64,000 nt of DNA from Teichococcus aestuarii (GCF_003116135.1 NZ_PDOA01000010.1:62001-126000); one strand, 5' to 3'. Shown: positions 1 through 9,272, numbered from the stretch's first letter. Translations and numbers: made by a program. The notes: generated by a model not told the origin, from the sequence alone.

Positions 1-312
1 CCGGTGGAGATCGTCCGCAACTTCCCGACCCTGCTGCAGGCCAACGGCTTCGCCCGCCGCTATGTGCGCGACAGCATCGAGCGCTGCCGCGCCCCCGGCC
101 TGACGCCGGACGAGGTGCTGGCCGCCTGGTTCGCCTTCGGCGAGGATGCCGAGGTGACGGGCGCCGAGGCGCAGGGCTGGACCAGCGGCGCCGAGATCCG
201 CGACTTCGCCGCCACGCCGAGCCGCGACCCGGAGGAGCGCAACTGGCGCATCCTCGACCCCCGCCGGCTCGAGGATGACGCGGATGCGGGCGAGGAGGGG
301 GAAGAGGGATGA
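1..312 (+). CDS. C-terminal part of an unrecognised protein (runs in from the left edge)
   Basis: An open frame enters from the left edge and stops at 310-312. The visible 103 residues have a basic helical start, an acidic middle and a very acidic tail (EEGEEG). The first in-window start codon is GTG at 4, but the frame is open to the edge, so this is probably only the end of a longer gene. Its stop overlaps the ATG of gltX by 4 bases (ATGA), which suggests co-transcription and coupled translation with gltX. I do not recognise the family. Confidence 0.55.
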   Translation, partial: PVEIVRNFPTLLQANGFARRYVRDSIERCRAPGLTPDEVLAAWFAFGEDAEVTGAEAQGWTSGAEIRDFAATPSRDPEERNWRILDPRRLEDDADAGEEGEEG

Positions 313-1658
313 AGCTCCGCTTCGCGCCCAGCCCCACCGGCTACCTGCATGTCGGCAATGCCCGCGTGGCGGTGGCCAACTGGCTGCTGGCCCGCCGCCA
401 TGGCGGCCGCTTCGTGCTGCGCTTCGACGACACCGACACCGAGCGCAGCAAGCCGGAATATGCCGCCGGCATCGAGGAGGACCTGCGCTGGCTGGGCCTC
501 GACTGGGACGAGAGCTTCCGCCAGTCCGACCGGCTCGACCGCTATGAGTTGGCGGCGGAGAAGCTGAAGAAGAGCGGCCACCTCTACCCCTGCCTGGAGA
601 GCGAGGAGGAGCTGCGCTTCAAGCGCGACCAGCGCCAGAAGCAGGGCCGCCCGCCGGTCTATGACCGCGCCGCACTGAAGATGACGGCCGAGCAGCTGCA
701 ACGCGCGCTGGACAACGGCAAGAAGCCCTACTGGCGCTTCAAGCTGGCCACCCGCACGGTGGAGTGGCAGGACGGCGTGCTGGGCCGCCGCCAGGTGAAG
801 CTGCCGCCCATCTCCGACCCCGTGCTGATCCGCGCCGACGGCTCCTTCCTCTACACCTTCACCTCGGTGGTGGACGACCTGGAGACGGGCGTCACCGACA
901 TCGTGCGCGGCGAGGACCACGTCACCAACACCGGCGTGCAGATCGACATCCTCGAGGCGCTGGGCGGCCGCCCGCAGGGCAGGCCGGGCGCCATCCGCTT
1001 CGCGCACCTGCCGCTGCTGACCGATGCCGATGGAGGGCCGCTCTCCAAGCGGCTGAACTCCATGGGACTGCGGCAATTGCGGCGGGACGGCATCGAGCCG
1101 GTGGCGCTGGTCGGCTATCTCGCGGCGCTCGGCTCCTCGCAGGACCCGGTGGCGGCGCCGCCGGCGGCGCTGGCGCCGGGCTTCGCGCTCGCCAACATGT
1201 CGCGCAGCACGGCGCGCTTCGACCCGACGCAACTGCTGGCGCTGAACCGCCGCCACCTGCACGGGCTGGACTTCGCCACGGTGCGGGACCGCCTGCCTGA
1301 AGGCGCCGACGAGACCTTCTGGCTGGCCATCCGCGGCAATCTCGACCTGCTGGGCGAGGCGCGGGACTGGTGGGAGGTGGCGCGCGGCGAGATCGCGCCG
1401 GCGCCGCAGCCGGAGGAGGCGGAGTTCCTCGGCGCCGCGCTGGAGACGCTGCCGCCCGAGCCCTGGAACGAGGAAAGCTGGAGCGCCTGGACCCGCGCCC
1501 TCGGCGCCGCCACGGGGCGCAAGGGCAAGGCCCTGTTCCTGCCGCTGCGCCGGGCGCTGACGGGTGCCGAGCACGGGCCGGAGCTGAAGCTCTTCCTGCC
1601 GGTGATCGGGCGGGAGCGGGCGGTGGCCCGGCTGCGGGCGGCGCGGGGCGGCGCCTAG
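309..1658 (+). CDS. gltX: Glutamyl-tRNA synthetase (class I)
   Basis: Charges tRNA-Glu with glutamate in the cytoplasm; alphaproteobacteria often carry a paralogue that charges tRNA-Gln for amidation. The 449-residue protein opens with FAPSPTGYLHVGNAR, which contains the HIGH-type motif (HVGN, residues 14-17). It has LRFDDTDTERS near residue 40 and a KMSKS-type loop, LSKRL, at 245-249. The length is slightly below the usual 460-500, with a shortened C-terminal anticodon-binding part. The start is fixed by the ATGA overlap with the upstream gene. Family is certain; which of the two alphaproteobacterial GltX paralogues this is cannot be decided from the sequence alone. Confidence 0.95.
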   Translation: MKLRFAPSPTGYLHVGNARVAVANWLLARRHGGRFVLRFDDTDTERSKPEYAAGIEEDLRWLGLDWDESFRQSDRLDRYELAAEKLKKSGHLYPCLESEEELRFKRDQRQKQGRPPVYDRAALKMTAEQLQRALDNGKKPYWRFKLATRTVEWQDGVLGRRQVKLPPISDPVLIRADGSFLYTFTSVVDDLETGVTDIVRGEDHVTNTGVQIDILEALGGRPQGRPGAIRFAHLPLLTDADGGPLSKRLNSMGLRQLRRDGIEPVALVGYLAALGSSQDPVAAPPAALAPGFALANMSRSTARFDPTQLLALNRRHLHGLDFATVRDRLPEGADETFWLAIRGNLDLLGEARDWWEVARGEIAPAPQPEEAEFLGAALETLPPEPWNEESWSAWTRALGAATGRKGKALFLPLRRALTGAEHGPELKLFLPVIGRERAVARLRAARGGA

Positions 1659-1665
1659 GGCGGAA

Positions 1666-1677
1666 CCCCCGCGGGGG
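1666..1677. terminator. GC palindrome between convergent gltX and porin genes
   Basis: CCCCC and GGGGG arms around GC lie in the 39-base gap between two converging stop codons, with further GC-rich inverted sequence to 1695. This may terminate both genes. No T tract follows, so the call is tentative. Confidence 0.3.
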
Positions 1678-1697
1678 CGCGCGGCGCCCCCCGCCGC

Positions 1698-2864
1698 CTA
1701 CAGCGAGAAGCTCAGGCGCAGGCCGATGGCCTGGAAGCGGCGGTTCTCCTCATCCAGCCGCAGGATGCCGTTCTGGTAGTTCAGCATCACCGCCAGGGTC
1801 TCGGTGGGGTACCAGTTGAGGCCGGCCGTCCAGATGCGCTGGGCGCCGCCGCGCAGCACCGGGCCATTCCGCAGCTCGGCGGCGCTGTAGCGGCCGGCCA
1901 GCTCCCAGGCGCCCCAGGCGCTGTCCGCCTCCGGGGTCGGGCGCTTCCAGGTGCCGTCCTCGGCATCGTGCCGGCGTGGCCGGCCAAGCAGGGTGTAGGC
2001 GCCGGCCAGGTACCAGGCCTGGACCTGCCGGCCGCCGCTCTCCTCCGTCTCGACGCCGATGCGCTGGTATTCCGCCTGGGCGTAGAAGCGGCCGAGGCCG
2101 GCCGAGAAGCTCGGGCCCACCGCCCAGGCATTGCTGGCGCGTACCGCATCCGTGTCCAGCAGCTGCCGCCCGCTCAGCCGCAGCTCCGGGTAGTCGGACA
2201 GGGCGATGCTCTGCGGGTCGCTCTTGTCGCCGGGGCGGAACTGGTAGGCGCCGTTCACGCCGAGCTGCGCCACGAGCCCCTCGGGCGTGGGCAGCAGCGC
2301 CGTCACCCGCCCGACGAGCCCGCGCTGCCCCCAGCTGTTGGGCTGCGAGGCGAGGCCGCCGGTGACGTAGCCGGAGGCGGTCCACCGCTCGCCATTCGCC
2401 TCCAGGCCGATGGCGAGGCGCGTATCGCCCGAGGCCAGGCCGGAGGCGAGGTTGGTGGCGGCGGCGGATTCCATGAACAGCAGGTCGCGCGAGCTGCTGG
2501 CTTCCTCCAGCATGTGGCGCGGCTCGTAGGCACCCACCCGCAGCGTGCCGATGCCGAGCCCCGAATAGCCCACCCAGGCCTCGTAGAGGTCGCTGTGGTC
2601 GTTCGGGTCGCCGCCGAAATCCCAGGCGAAGGCGAAGGTCACATCTTCGCCAACGCTGGCCTCGAAGCCCAGATAGCCGCGCCGCAGATTGGCGCCGGGG
2701 CGGAATCCGCCGGGCCGGTTCTGGCCGAAATAGCTGCCCGCATCGGCGTCGAACTGCAGGGTCGGCGTCAGCCGAACCGCGCCATTGCCAAGGGAATAGG
2801 CCGTCTCCGCCCGCGCGGCGGCCGGCAGGGCGAGGACGAGCAGGGCGAGCAAGGCATGGCGCAT
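1698..2864 (-). CDS. Phosphate-selective porin (OprO/OprP family)
   Basis: Outer-membrane beta-barrel of 388 residues, likely a channel for phosphate or other anions. The start at 2864 gives a clean Sec signal peptide (MRHALLALLVLALPAAARA, cleaved after ARA). The mature part has the OprP-like opening FDADAGSYFGQ, then RRGYLGFEASVGEDVTF and repeated amphipathic strands ending in a terminal LSFSL. An upstream start at 2918 would add a non-signal leader and is rejected. The gene is monocistronic and convergent with gltX. The family is well supported; the ion specificity is not. Confidence 0.8.
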   Translation of the reverse strand: MRHALLALLVLALPAAARAETAYSLGNGAVRLTPTLQFDADAGSYFGQNRPGGFRPGANLRRGYLGFEASVGEDVTFAFAWDFGGDPNDHSDLYEAWVGYSGLGIGTLRVGAYEPRHMLEEASSSRDLLFMESAAATNLASGLASGDTRLAIGLEANGERWTASGYVTGGLASQPNSWGQRGLVGRVTALLPTPEGLVAQLGVNGAYQFRPGDKSDPQSIALSDYPELRLSGRQLLDTDAVRASNAWAVGPSFSAGLGRFYAQAEYQRIGVETEESGGRQVQAWYLAGAYTLLGRPRRHDAEDGTWKRPTPEADSAWGAWELAGRYSAAELRNGPVLRGGAQRIWTAGLNWYPTETLAVMLNYQNGILRLDEENRRFQAIGLRLSFSL

Positions 2865-2925
2865 GGGGCGGATGATCCGGCGCAGGGGCGGGGGCCGCCA
2901 GCCTTGGCGGGTGCCCATGGCGCCG

Positions 2926-4323
2926 TCAATCGGCGCCGGGCGGGAGGGGGTGGGCGGCTGGGCGGCGGGGCAGGGCCAGCAGCAGGGCGCCGAAGGGCAT
3001 CAGCCAGGCGATGCGCGCCTGGTAGCGGTGGTGCGGCTTGGAGAGCGCGCCGGTGGCCAGCGCATTGCCCGAGACCGCGACCAGCAGCACCAGCACGAAG
3101 GCCAGCCGCAGCCGCCGCTCCGCCTCGGGCAGGGGGCCGCCGCGCCGGGCCAGCGCGCGCCAGAAGGCCAGCAGCCCCAGCGCACCCAGCACCAGCACCA
3201 CGCCCTGCGGCCAGAGGAAGGGCGCGGCGAGGCCCTCCAGCCGGTCCTGCGCCTGGGCGGCGGCGTCATGCGCCGCCACCTCGGCGGGCGGGAAGGCCTG
3301 GACGAGGCGCGGGCGGACCGAATCACCCAGTGCGTGGCGGCTCAGCGTGTCTCCCACCCCGGCCTTGAAGAGCTGCGCCGCGCCATTGCCGAGCGCCGCC
3401 CAGCCCACGGCCAGGGGCTCGCGCCGCAGCGTCTCGGCCACGATGATCCGTGCCTCCTCCGCCAGCAGCACGCCGCCGAGGAAGCGGGGGCGGCCCTCGG
3501 CGTCGCGGTTCACCGGGCTGTCGGGGGTCCAGAGGAAGACGTCGCTGTCCGCCGGCAGGCGCCCGGCCCAGGCGCAGAGATACCAGCCCGATTGCGGGCA
3601 GCGTTCGGCGATGGTGCGCGCCGCCGGCCCGTCGCCGATCAGCCGCGCCAGCAGGAAGGTGGAGCCATAGGGCGAGAGGGAGAGCCGCCCATGCCCCACG
3701 GCGTTGCTGCCGAGCAGCAGCAGCACCGCCAGCCCGAGCGGCGCCGCCACCCGCAGAACCGGCCGCAGCGCCCGGGCGTAGAGCGCCGCCAGCACCAGCA
3801 GCGCGAAGGCCAGCGGCAGGTTGGACAGATGCGCCGCGATGGCGAGCGCGCCGAGCAGCAGCAGGTAGAGCGCCTCGCCACGGGACAGCGCGCCGGGTGG
3901 GGCGAAGCCCAGCAGGAACAGCGCCAGCACCGCCAGGGGGGTGAGGATGTCCGGCATCAGCAGCGCCGCCACCCAGGGCAGGGCGGTGAGGGTGGCGAGC
4001 GCGGCGCAGAGCAGCAGGTGCGCGGCCGGCGTGGCGCCCGTGCCCTGCCCGGTGGCGCGCAGCACGCGCTGGGTCAGCCACAGCAGGTGCGAGAGCGCCA
4101 GCCCCTGCGCCAGCAGCGGCGCCCAGAGCGTCTGTTCCCAATGGAACAGGTGCAGCAGCGGGCCGTAGATCCAGGGCTTGTCCCAGATCATCAGCGGCTC
4201 GACCGTCTGCGCCAGGAAGGCGCCGGTGTCGCTGAACAGCAGCGGGTAGCCGTTGAGGAAGGCGGGCCAGACCAGCAGCGGCACCGCCGCGAGGATGGCG
4301 GCGAGGCGCCCGGCCCGGCGCAT
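2926..4323 (-). CDS. Polytopic membrane protein of unknown function
   Basis: The 465 residues contain about ten hydrophobic segments, starting with an N-terminal anchor (LAAILAAVPLLVWPAFL). A roughly 150-residue soluble loop rich in charged and aromatic residues (near residues 215-370, including CPQSGWYLCAWAGRLP) is followed by two to three more helices. The topology and the loop motif 'LNGYPLLFSDTGAF' near the N terminus resemble polyprenyl-phosphate-sugar transferase-type membrane proteins, but I see no catalytic motif that proves it. It follows moaE by 4 bases and reads in the same direction, so it may be the last gene of the moaD-moaE transcript. Confidence 0.75.
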   Translation of the reverse strand: MRRAGRLAAILAAVPLLVWPAFLNGYPLLFSDTGAFLAQTVEPLMIWDKPWIYGPLLHLFHWEQTLWAPLLAQGLALSHLLWLTQRVLRATGQGTGATPAAHLLLCAALATLTALPWVAALLMPDILTPLAVLALFLLGFAPPGALSRGEALYLLLLGALAIAAHLSNLPLAFALLVLAALYARALRPVLRVAAPLGLAVLLLLGSNAVGHGRLSLSPYGSTFLLARLIGDGPAARTIAERCPQSGWYLCAWAGRLPADSDVFLWTPDSPVNRDAEGRPRFLGGVLLAEEARIIVAETLRREPLAVGWAALGNGAAQLFKAGVGDTLSRHALGDSVRPRLVQAFPPAEVAAHDAAAQAQDRLEGLAAPFLWPQGVVLVLGALGLLAFWRALARRGGPLPEAERRLRLAFVLVLLVAVSGNALATGALSKPHHRYQARIAWLMPFGALLLALPRRPAAHPLPPGAD

Positions 4324-4327
4324 GGCG

Positions 4328-4783
4328 CTAGACGGCCTGCCGCCAGCGCTCGGCGGCGGCGTCGTCGCTGGCGCGGGCCTCCACCCAGCGCTCGCGCCCG
4401 TCGGCGAATTCCTCGCGCTTCCAGAAGGGGGCGCCGGTCTTCAGCCAGTCGATGAGGAAGGCGCAGGCCTCCAGCGCGGCGGTGCGGTGGGCGCTGGCGG
4501 CCAGCACCAGCACGATCGGCTCGCCGGGCAGGATGCGCCCCACGCGGTGGATGACGGTGCAGCCGGTGAGCGGCCAGCGCGCCTCCGCCTCGGCGGCAAT
4601 GCCGGCCAGCGCCCGCTCCGTCATGCCGGGGTAGTGCTCCAGCACCAGCGCCGCGATGCCGTCATCGGCGCGGCACAGGCCGGTGAAGGCGGCGATGCCG
4701 CCGACATCGACACGGCCCTCCGCCAGCGCCGCCTGCTCGGCCGCGATGTCGAAGGGTGCTTCCTGCACGCGGACCGTGGCCAT
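4328..4783 (-). CDS. moaE: Molybdopterin synthase large subunit
   Basis: With MoaD-thiocarboxylate this converts precursor Z (cPMP) to molybdopterin in the cytoplasm. The 151 residues have the family landmarks: the GGIAAFTGLCRADDGIAALVLEHYPGM region, the HRVGRILPGEPIVLVLAASAHR core, and the KTGAPFWKRE loop with the catalytic lysines. Its length matches the family. It starts 4 bases after the moaD stop in the same orientation, the usual pairing. Molybdopterin made here would supply the arsenite oxidase encoded near the right end of the window, among other enzymes. Confidence 0.95.
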   Translation of the reverse strand: MATVRVQEAPFDIAAEQAALAEGRVDVGGIAAFTGLCRADDGIAALVLEHYPGMTERALAGIAAEAEARWPLTGCTVIHRVGRILPGEPIVLVLAASAHRTAALEACAFLIDWLKTGAPFWKREEFADGRERWVEARASDDAAAERWRQAV

Positions 4784-4787
4784 GGCC

Positions 4788-5045
4788 TCAGCCGCCCGTC
4801 ACGGGGGGGAAGAAGGCCACCTCGTCGCCCGGCCGCACCGGGTGGTCGGGCGGGCAGAATTCCTGGTTCACCGCGGCGCGGATCTGCCCCGGCTGGGCGA
4901 AGGCCGCCGCATGGCCCGGGCTGCGCGCCGCCAGCCAGCGCATCAGCCCCGCCACGTCCGCCACCTCGGCCGGCGGCTCCAGCGTCTCGGCGCCCTGGCC
5001 GACCTTCTGCCGGACCCAGGCGAAGTAGAGGATTTCCATGGCCAT
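4788..5045 (-). CDS. moaD: Molybdopterin synthase small subunit (sulfur carrier)
   Basis: Ubiquitin-like sulfur carrier of 85 residues, ending in the required Gly-Gly (FFPPVTGG), which is adenylated by MoeB and thiocarboxylated. The N terminus MEILYFAWVRQKVG is typical of MoaD. Two in-frame starts are possible, 5045 and 5039. I chose 5045 because its A overlaps the TGA of the upstream lipoprotein gene (TGATG), a common coupling arrangement. moaE follows 4 bases after the stop. Confidence 0.93.
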   Translation of the reverse strand: MAMEILYFAWVRQKVGQGAETLEPPAEVADVAGLMRWLAARSPGHAAAFAQPGQIRAAVNQEFCPPDHPVRPGDEVAFFPPVTGG

Positions 5046-5641
5046 CAGCGCGGCGTCGGCACCTGGCGCACCGAGCCGTCCTGGCCCAGCAGCGTGGTGG
5101 TGGCCCCCTGCGGGATGGCGACGCCGGAGCCGCCGCCCGGCGAGTTGTAGGTACTGTAGCCCGCCCCCTCCGTGGTGGTGACGGCCGGCCCGGAGGGGGT
5201 GGGGATGACGCGCCCGGCGCGGCGCGGCGGCGGGGCCGGCTCGGCCGGCGGGGGCGGGGCCTGGAAGTCGGCGCGGTTGTCGCGCGGCAGCACGGTGCCG
5301 GGGGTCAGCAGCTCGGGCGGCGTGCTGCTGCCGCGCGGGATCGGCCGGTTCGGCGGCGGCGGGTCGGCCGGGCGGTTGAGGATGTCGGGCGTGCCCAGGG
5401 TGGGGCGCTCGGCCTGGTCCTCCTCGGTGGGCCAGACATTGCCGGGCACCGGCATCAGCGGCTCCGCCTGGGTCGGCATGCCGAGGATGCGCTGGGTGGT
5501 CAGGCTGTCGGCCGGCACGGTGATCGGGTCGCCGGTGAAGGAGGAGGCGCAGGCGCCGAGGCCAAGCAGCAGCGCCAGCCCCGCCGGACGCGCCCAGGGG
5601 CCGGGCCTGCCGGGAGTCTTGCCACGTGAAAGCTGGGCCAT
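5045..5641 (-). CDS. Proline-rich lipoprotein, function unknown
   Basis: 198 residues with a basic N terminus, a hydrophobic stretch (LALLLGLGAC) and a lipobox LGAC with Cys31, so it is probably a lipidated envelope protein. The mature part is disordered-looking, with runs of Pro, Ala and Arg (PPPPNRPIPRG, QAPPPPAEPAPPP). No domain is recognised. It sits between pgsA and moaD, is co-directional, and its stop codon overlaps the moaD start by one base. A structural or spacer role in the envelope is possible, but nothing in the sequence shows a function. Confidence 0.75.
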   Translation of the reverse strand: MAQLSRGKTPGRPGPWARPAGLALLLGLGACASSFTGDPITVPADSLTTQRILGMPTQAEPLMPVPGNVWPTEEDQAERPTLGTPDILNRPADPPPPNRPIPRGSSTPPELLTPGTVLPRDNRADFQAPPPPAEPAPPPRRAGRVIPTPSGPAVTTTEGAGYSTYNSPGGGSGVAIPQGATTTLLGQDGSVRQVPTPR

Positions 5642-5709
5642 CCGCCCCTCCTGAGACTGCGTTGCGGGAAAGATGCGCCCGCCCTGCCGCCCGCTCAAGT
5701 GCGGGGGCC

Positions 5710-6327
5710 TCAAGGGCGGGAGAGTTCCTTGGGGGCGGCGTTGGCGCGGGCGCTGTCCTGCTGCCCGGCATGGCGCAGCCCGGCGCGGAGATAGTCCCAC
5801 CCCGTCAGCAGCGTCAGCGCGGCCGCCAGCCACAGCAGCAGCTCGCCCAGCGCGCCGATCGGCAGCAGGCCGAGGCCGAGGGCCCCGGCGCCGCTGTCGC
5901 CCGCCAGCAGCACGCCGAGGGCGGTCATCTGCACGCCGGTCTTCCACTTGGCCAGCCGCGTCACCGGCAGGCCGACGGCGAGGCCTGCGAGATACTCCCG
6001 CAGGCCCGAGACCAGGATCTCCCGCAGCATGATGACGATGGCCGGCAGCAGCCCGAGCAGCGAGAGCCGCCCGAGGCCGGCCAGCAGCATCAGCGCCGCC
6101 GCCACCAGCAGCTTGTCCGCGATCGGGTCCAGCATGCGGCCGAAGGCGGAGGTGAGCTGCCGCTCGCGGGCGATCTTGCCGTCGAAATAGTCGGTGATGG
6201 CGGCGGCCGAGAACAGCGCGCAGGCCGCCACGTCGCCCCATGGCGTCTGCAGCGCCGCCAGCAGCACCAGCAGCGGCACCGCCACGATGCGGGCGAGGGT
6301 CAACAGGTTCGGCAGGTCGGTCGGCAC
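5710..6327 (-). CDS. pgsA: CDP-diacylglycerol-glycerol-3-phosphate 3-phosphatidyltransferase
   Basis: Makes phosphatidylglycerol phosphate from CDP-diacylglycerol and glycerol-3-phosphate at the inner membrane. It carries the CDP-alcohol phosphotransferase motif: DYFDGKIAR, eight residues, then GRMLDPIAD. There are five to six membrane segments. I place the start at the GTG at 6327, which gives the standard N terminus PTDLPNLLTLARIV and has a purine-rich ribosome site (GGAAGAG) a few bases upstream; a longer frame to 6429 lacks support. The result is 205 residues, normal for PgsA. uvrC lies directly upstream, and this uvrC-pgsA-moaD-moaE order is common in alphaproteobacteria. Confidence 0.93.
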   Translation of the reverse strand: MPTDLPNLLTLARIVAVPLLVLLAALQTPWGDVAACALFSAAAITDYFDGKIARERQLTSAFGRMLDPIADKLLVAAALMLLAGLGRLSLLGLLPAIVIMLREILVSGLREYLAGLAVGLPVTRLAKWKTGVQMTALGVLLAGDSGAGALGLGLLPIGALGELLLWLAAALTLLTGWDYLRAGLRHAGQQDSARANAAPKELSRP

Positions 6328-6346
6328 AGTGTTCTCTTCCCGAGCT

Positions 6347-8623
6347 TTATCCCGCGGGGCGCCCCGGCGGCTTGCCCGATGTGTGCTTTCCCAAATTCGC
6401 CCCGCCCGCGCCAGGGTGGAAATGCTCATGGATGCGCGCCGCCATCGATGGACCGACGCCCGGGCAGTTGCCGAGATCCTCGAGGCCGGCCTGCCGCACC
6501 CCCCGCGCCGAGCCGAAATGGTTGAGCAGCCGCCGCTTCAGCGCGCTGCCCACGCCGGGGATTTCGTCCAGTTCGCTGCGGGTGATCGACTTGGAGCGGC
6601 CGGCCCGGTGGGTGGTGATGGCGAAGCGGTGCGCCTCGTCGCGCAGGCGTTGCAGGTAGTACAGCACCGGGTCGCGCGGCGGCAGCTGGAAGGGGGCGCG
6701 GCCGGCGCTGTGGAACCATTCCCGCCCCGCATCGCGGTCCGGCCCCTTGGCCACCGCGACCATCGGCAGATCCTCCAGCCCCAGCTCCGCCATCACCTCG
6801 CGCGCCGCCGAGAGCTGGCCGGCGCCGCCATCGATCAGCACCAGGTCGGGCCAACCCTCGCCCTGGCGCTCCGGGTCCTCCTTCAGGGCACGGCCGAAGC
6901 GGCGCTCGAACACCTCGCGCATCATGGCGAAGTCGTCGCCGCCGCCGCTGGCCACGCGGCTGCCGCCGCCGGGGCGCCGGTTGGCGGGGCGGGGAGAGGG
7001 GCGGGTCTCGGCCAGGCCGCCCGGCACCTCGGCGGCGATCTCGGGCGGAATCCGCGGCGCCTCGACCGGCGCCTCGACCGGCGCGGCGGCGGGCGGGGAG
7101 GGAGCGCCCGGCGGATCGGCCGGCGCCGGGGCCGGCGGCGGCAGCGGGGACAGGGACGGGGGCGGGGGTGCGCCGTGGCGCAGCGCCGCGGCGCCGGCCA
7201 GGCCGGTGCCGCCCTGGATGGCGTATTTGCGGTAGGCGGTCTTCAGGAAGCCTTCGGGCCCGGCCACCACCATCACGCCATAGGCATGGCTGCCCTGGAT
7301 GTGGCTGTTGTCGTAGATCTCGATGCGGCGCGGCGTCTCGGGCAGGTCGAACAGCGTGGCCACGCCCTCCAGCAGCGCGGCCTGGGCCGTGCCCTCGGCC
7401 AGGCGGCGCTCCAGCGCCTCGCGCGCATTGGTGCTGGCGTGGTCCACCGCCATCCGCTTCTCGCCGCGCTGCGGCGCGTGCAGCTCCACCTTGCGGCCCG
7501 CCTTCAGCGCCAGCGCCTCGGCGATCAGCCCGGCATCCGGCAGGGGATGGGAGAGCAGCACCAGCGGTGGCGGCGGCAGGTCGTCGTAAAGCTGGGTGAG
7601 GAAGGCGGAGAGCACCTCCTCCGGCTCGGCATCGTCCTTCAGGTGGGAGGGGAAGAAGGAGCGGTTGCCGTTGTTCCGCCCGCCGCGGAAGAAGAACACC
7701 TGCACGCAGCTCTGCCCGGCGATCTGGTGCAGCGCCACCACGTCGGCGTCGCCCACCCCCTCCAGGTTGATGGCGTTCTGCCCCTGCACATGGGTGAGGC
7801 CGCGGATACGGTCGCGGAGGGCGGCGGCGCGCTCGAACTCCAGCGCCTCGGCCGCCTGCTCCATCTCGGCCGCCAGCCGCTTCTGGATGGAGGGCGTCTC
7901 GCCGGAGAGGAAGCGTTTGGCGTCGCGCACCAGCCCAGCATACTCCTCCGGGCTGACGCGGCCGACGCAGGGCGCCGAGCAGCGCTTGATCTGGTGCAGC
8001 AGGCAGGGCCGGTCGCGGCTCTCGAACACCGTGTCGCGGCAGGAGCGGAGCAGGAACACCTTCTCCAGCGCGGTGATGGTCTGGTTCACCGCCCAGGCGC
8101 TGGCGAAGGGGCCCCAGTAGCTGGCGCCCTTGCGCTTCTCGCCCCGGTGCTTGCCGATCTGCGGGAAGGGGTGGTCCTCGGTCAGCACCAGCCAGGGGTA
8201 GGACTTGTCGTCCCGCAGGACGATGTTGAAGCGCGGCCGCAGCCGCTTGATGAGGTTGGCCTCCAGCAGCAGGGCCTCGGCCTCGCTGCCGGTGGTGATG
8301 ATCTCCATCCGCCGCGTGCCGTGCACCATACGGCGCAGCCGCTCCGGCAGGCGGGCGAGCTGGGTGTAGGCCACCACGCGCTTCTTCAGGCTGCGCGCCT
8401 TGCCGACATAGAGCGCGTCGCCCTTGGCATCGAGCATGCGGTAGACGCCGGGCGAGAAGGGCATGGTGGCCAGCGCCGCCTCGATCACCGCGACGCCTTC
8501 CAGCACGGGCGCCTCGGAGCCGTCGCCCCCGGTGGCCGCTTCTGCGGGAGCAGGCTCGCCAGGGTCGGGCCTGTGGGGGTCTGGCGCGTCGGCGGCTGGC
8601 TCGTCCGGGCCGGTGTTCTGCAT
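6347..8623 (-). CDS. uvrC: Excinuclease ABC subunit C with a proline-rich insert
   Basis: Makes both incisions in nucleotide excision repair with UvrAB. Order of parts: a GIY-YIG nuclease ([21 protein letters not shown]), the UvrBC domain ([26 protein letters not shown]), the RNase H-like nuclease split between [19 protein letters not shown] and [15 protein letters not shown], and a tandem helix-hairpin-helix end ([25 protein letters not shown]). Between AIQGGTG and DDFAMMREV lies an insert of about 85 residues (roughly 6943-7200) made largely of Pro and Ala, inside the RNase H-like domain. The start at 8623 (MQNTGPDEP) is preferred; the frame is open to 8743 but that stretch reads like non-coding DNA. 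Length is 758 residues. Confidence 0.95.
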   Translation of the reverse strand: MQNTGPDEPAADAPDPHRPDPGEPAPAEAATGGDGSEAPVLEGVAVIEAALATMPFSPGVYRMLDAKGDALYVGKARSLKKRVVAYTQLARLPERLRRMVHGTRRMEIITTGSEAEALLLEANLIKRLRPRFNIVLRDDKSYPWLVLTEDHPFPQIGKHRGEKRKGASYWGPFASAWAVNQTITALEKVFLLRSCRDTVFESRDRPCLLHQIKRCSAPCVGRVSPEEYAGLVRDAKRFLSGETPSIQKRLAAEMEQAAEALEFERAAALRDRIRGLTHVQGQNAINLEGVGDADVVALHQIAGQSCVQVFFFRGGRNNGNRSFFPSHLKDDAEPEEVLSAFLTQLYDDLPPPPLVLLSHPLPDAGLIAEALALKAGRKVELHAPQRGEKRMAVDHASTNAREALERRLAEGTAQAALLEGVATLFDLPETPRRIEIYDNSHIQGSHAYGVMVVAGPEGFLKTAYRKYAIQGGTGLAGAAALRHGAPPPPSLSPLPPPAPAPADPPGAPSPPAAAPVEAPVEAPRIPPEIAAEVPGGLAETRPSPRPANRRPGGGSRVASGGGDDFAMMREVFERRFGRALKEDPERQGEGWPDLVLIDGGAGQLSAAREVMAELGLEDLPMVAVAKGPDRDAGREWFHSAGRAPFQLPPRDPVLYYLQRLRDEAHRFAITTHRAGRSKSITRSELDEIPGVGSALKRRLLNHFGSARGVRQAGLEDLGNCPGVGPSMAARIHEHFHPGAGGANLGKHTSGKPPGRPAG

Positions 8624-8922
8624 GGGGCGGATCAACCATGTCGGGCGGGCCGGCTCAAGGGCAGGAGCCGGAGGACTTGCCCACAGAAGCTGTGGAAAAC
8701 CCTGTGGATGAACAGGGGGTGAATGCAGGGAAATGGCTGTCATCTGCGCTTCACACGACGATGCCTAGAGTTTGGGCAAAAAATCAAACTGTTGTTTTTA
8801 AATGATTTATATGAAAATCAGCAGCTTCCGGCCCGTCAAGAGGGAGAATGCCATTGACGCGGCGCCGCAAGCAGCGGGGTGCGCTGGGCGGTGGATGAAA
8901 TCCCGTCCGCAGAGACGGCCAG

Positions 8923-8940
8923 TATCACGGAAGCGTGATA
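8923..8940. promoter_or_regulatory. TATCACG palindrome, possible protein-binding site
   Basis: Arms TATCACG (8923-8929) and CGTGATA (8934-8940) are separated by GAAG and are followed by TATACT at 8941. It lies inside the gene-free region upstream of uvrC. It could be an operator or an origin-associated site; the bound protein is unknown. Confidence 0.3.
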
Positions 8941-9194
8941 TATACTCTTTGTGTTCTGTTTTGCCGGCGTGTCGACACGGAAACTTGTCCACCGCAGCGG
9001 TGGAAAAGCCTGTGGATTACGCCGCTCTCCCTGGAGCGAAACTTTGTCGTAACACGCATTTTCACGAAGTGCCTGAGAAGCGGGCAGAGCTCGGTACGGA
9101 ACGGCAATGTGAAAACCATGCCGGCCGCGCATGGCGGTCATGCCGCACAGCCGCGAATACCGCGGCGCGCTGTTCGCGCGGCCCGCGAGACCCG

Positions 9195-9229
9195 CGAGAG
9201 GGCCGGACACGCCCCGTCCGGCCCTCTCG
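9195..9229 (-). terminator. Strong hairpin downstream of folB
   Basis: Perfect 14-base arms (9195-9208 and 9216-9229, CGAGAGGGCCGGAC and its complement) with a 7-base loop, about 45 bases past the folB stop. Very stable, but without a T tract. It probably ends the folB transcript. Confidence 0.55.
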
Positions 9230-9272
9230 GACGAGGACCGAGGCAGGAAGTGCCCAGCATCTGGGCACGGCT

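Larger units (their letters stand above)
8624..9272. other. Gene-free region with DnaA-box-like sites and an AT-rich tract: candidate replication origin
   Basis: About 650 bases without a convincing gene in an otherwise tightly packed region. One-mismatch matches to the DnaA box TTATCCACA (or its complement) are at 8691-8699 (TGTGGAAAA), 8703-8711 (TGTGGATGA) and 9011-9019 (TGTGGATTA). Weaker ones are at 8677-8685 (TTGCCCACA) and 8985-8993 (TTGTCCACC). A stretch at 8776-8820 is clearly AT-rich in a GC-rich genome and could be an unwinding element. A 7-base palindrome lies at 8923-8940. The combination is what an origin looks like, but no skew analysis is possible here. Confidence 0.35.

Noticed and set aside
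6194-8722. Long plus-strand frame opposite uvrC
   Set aside because: Antisense artefact of codon bias; uvrC motifs are complete on the minus strand.
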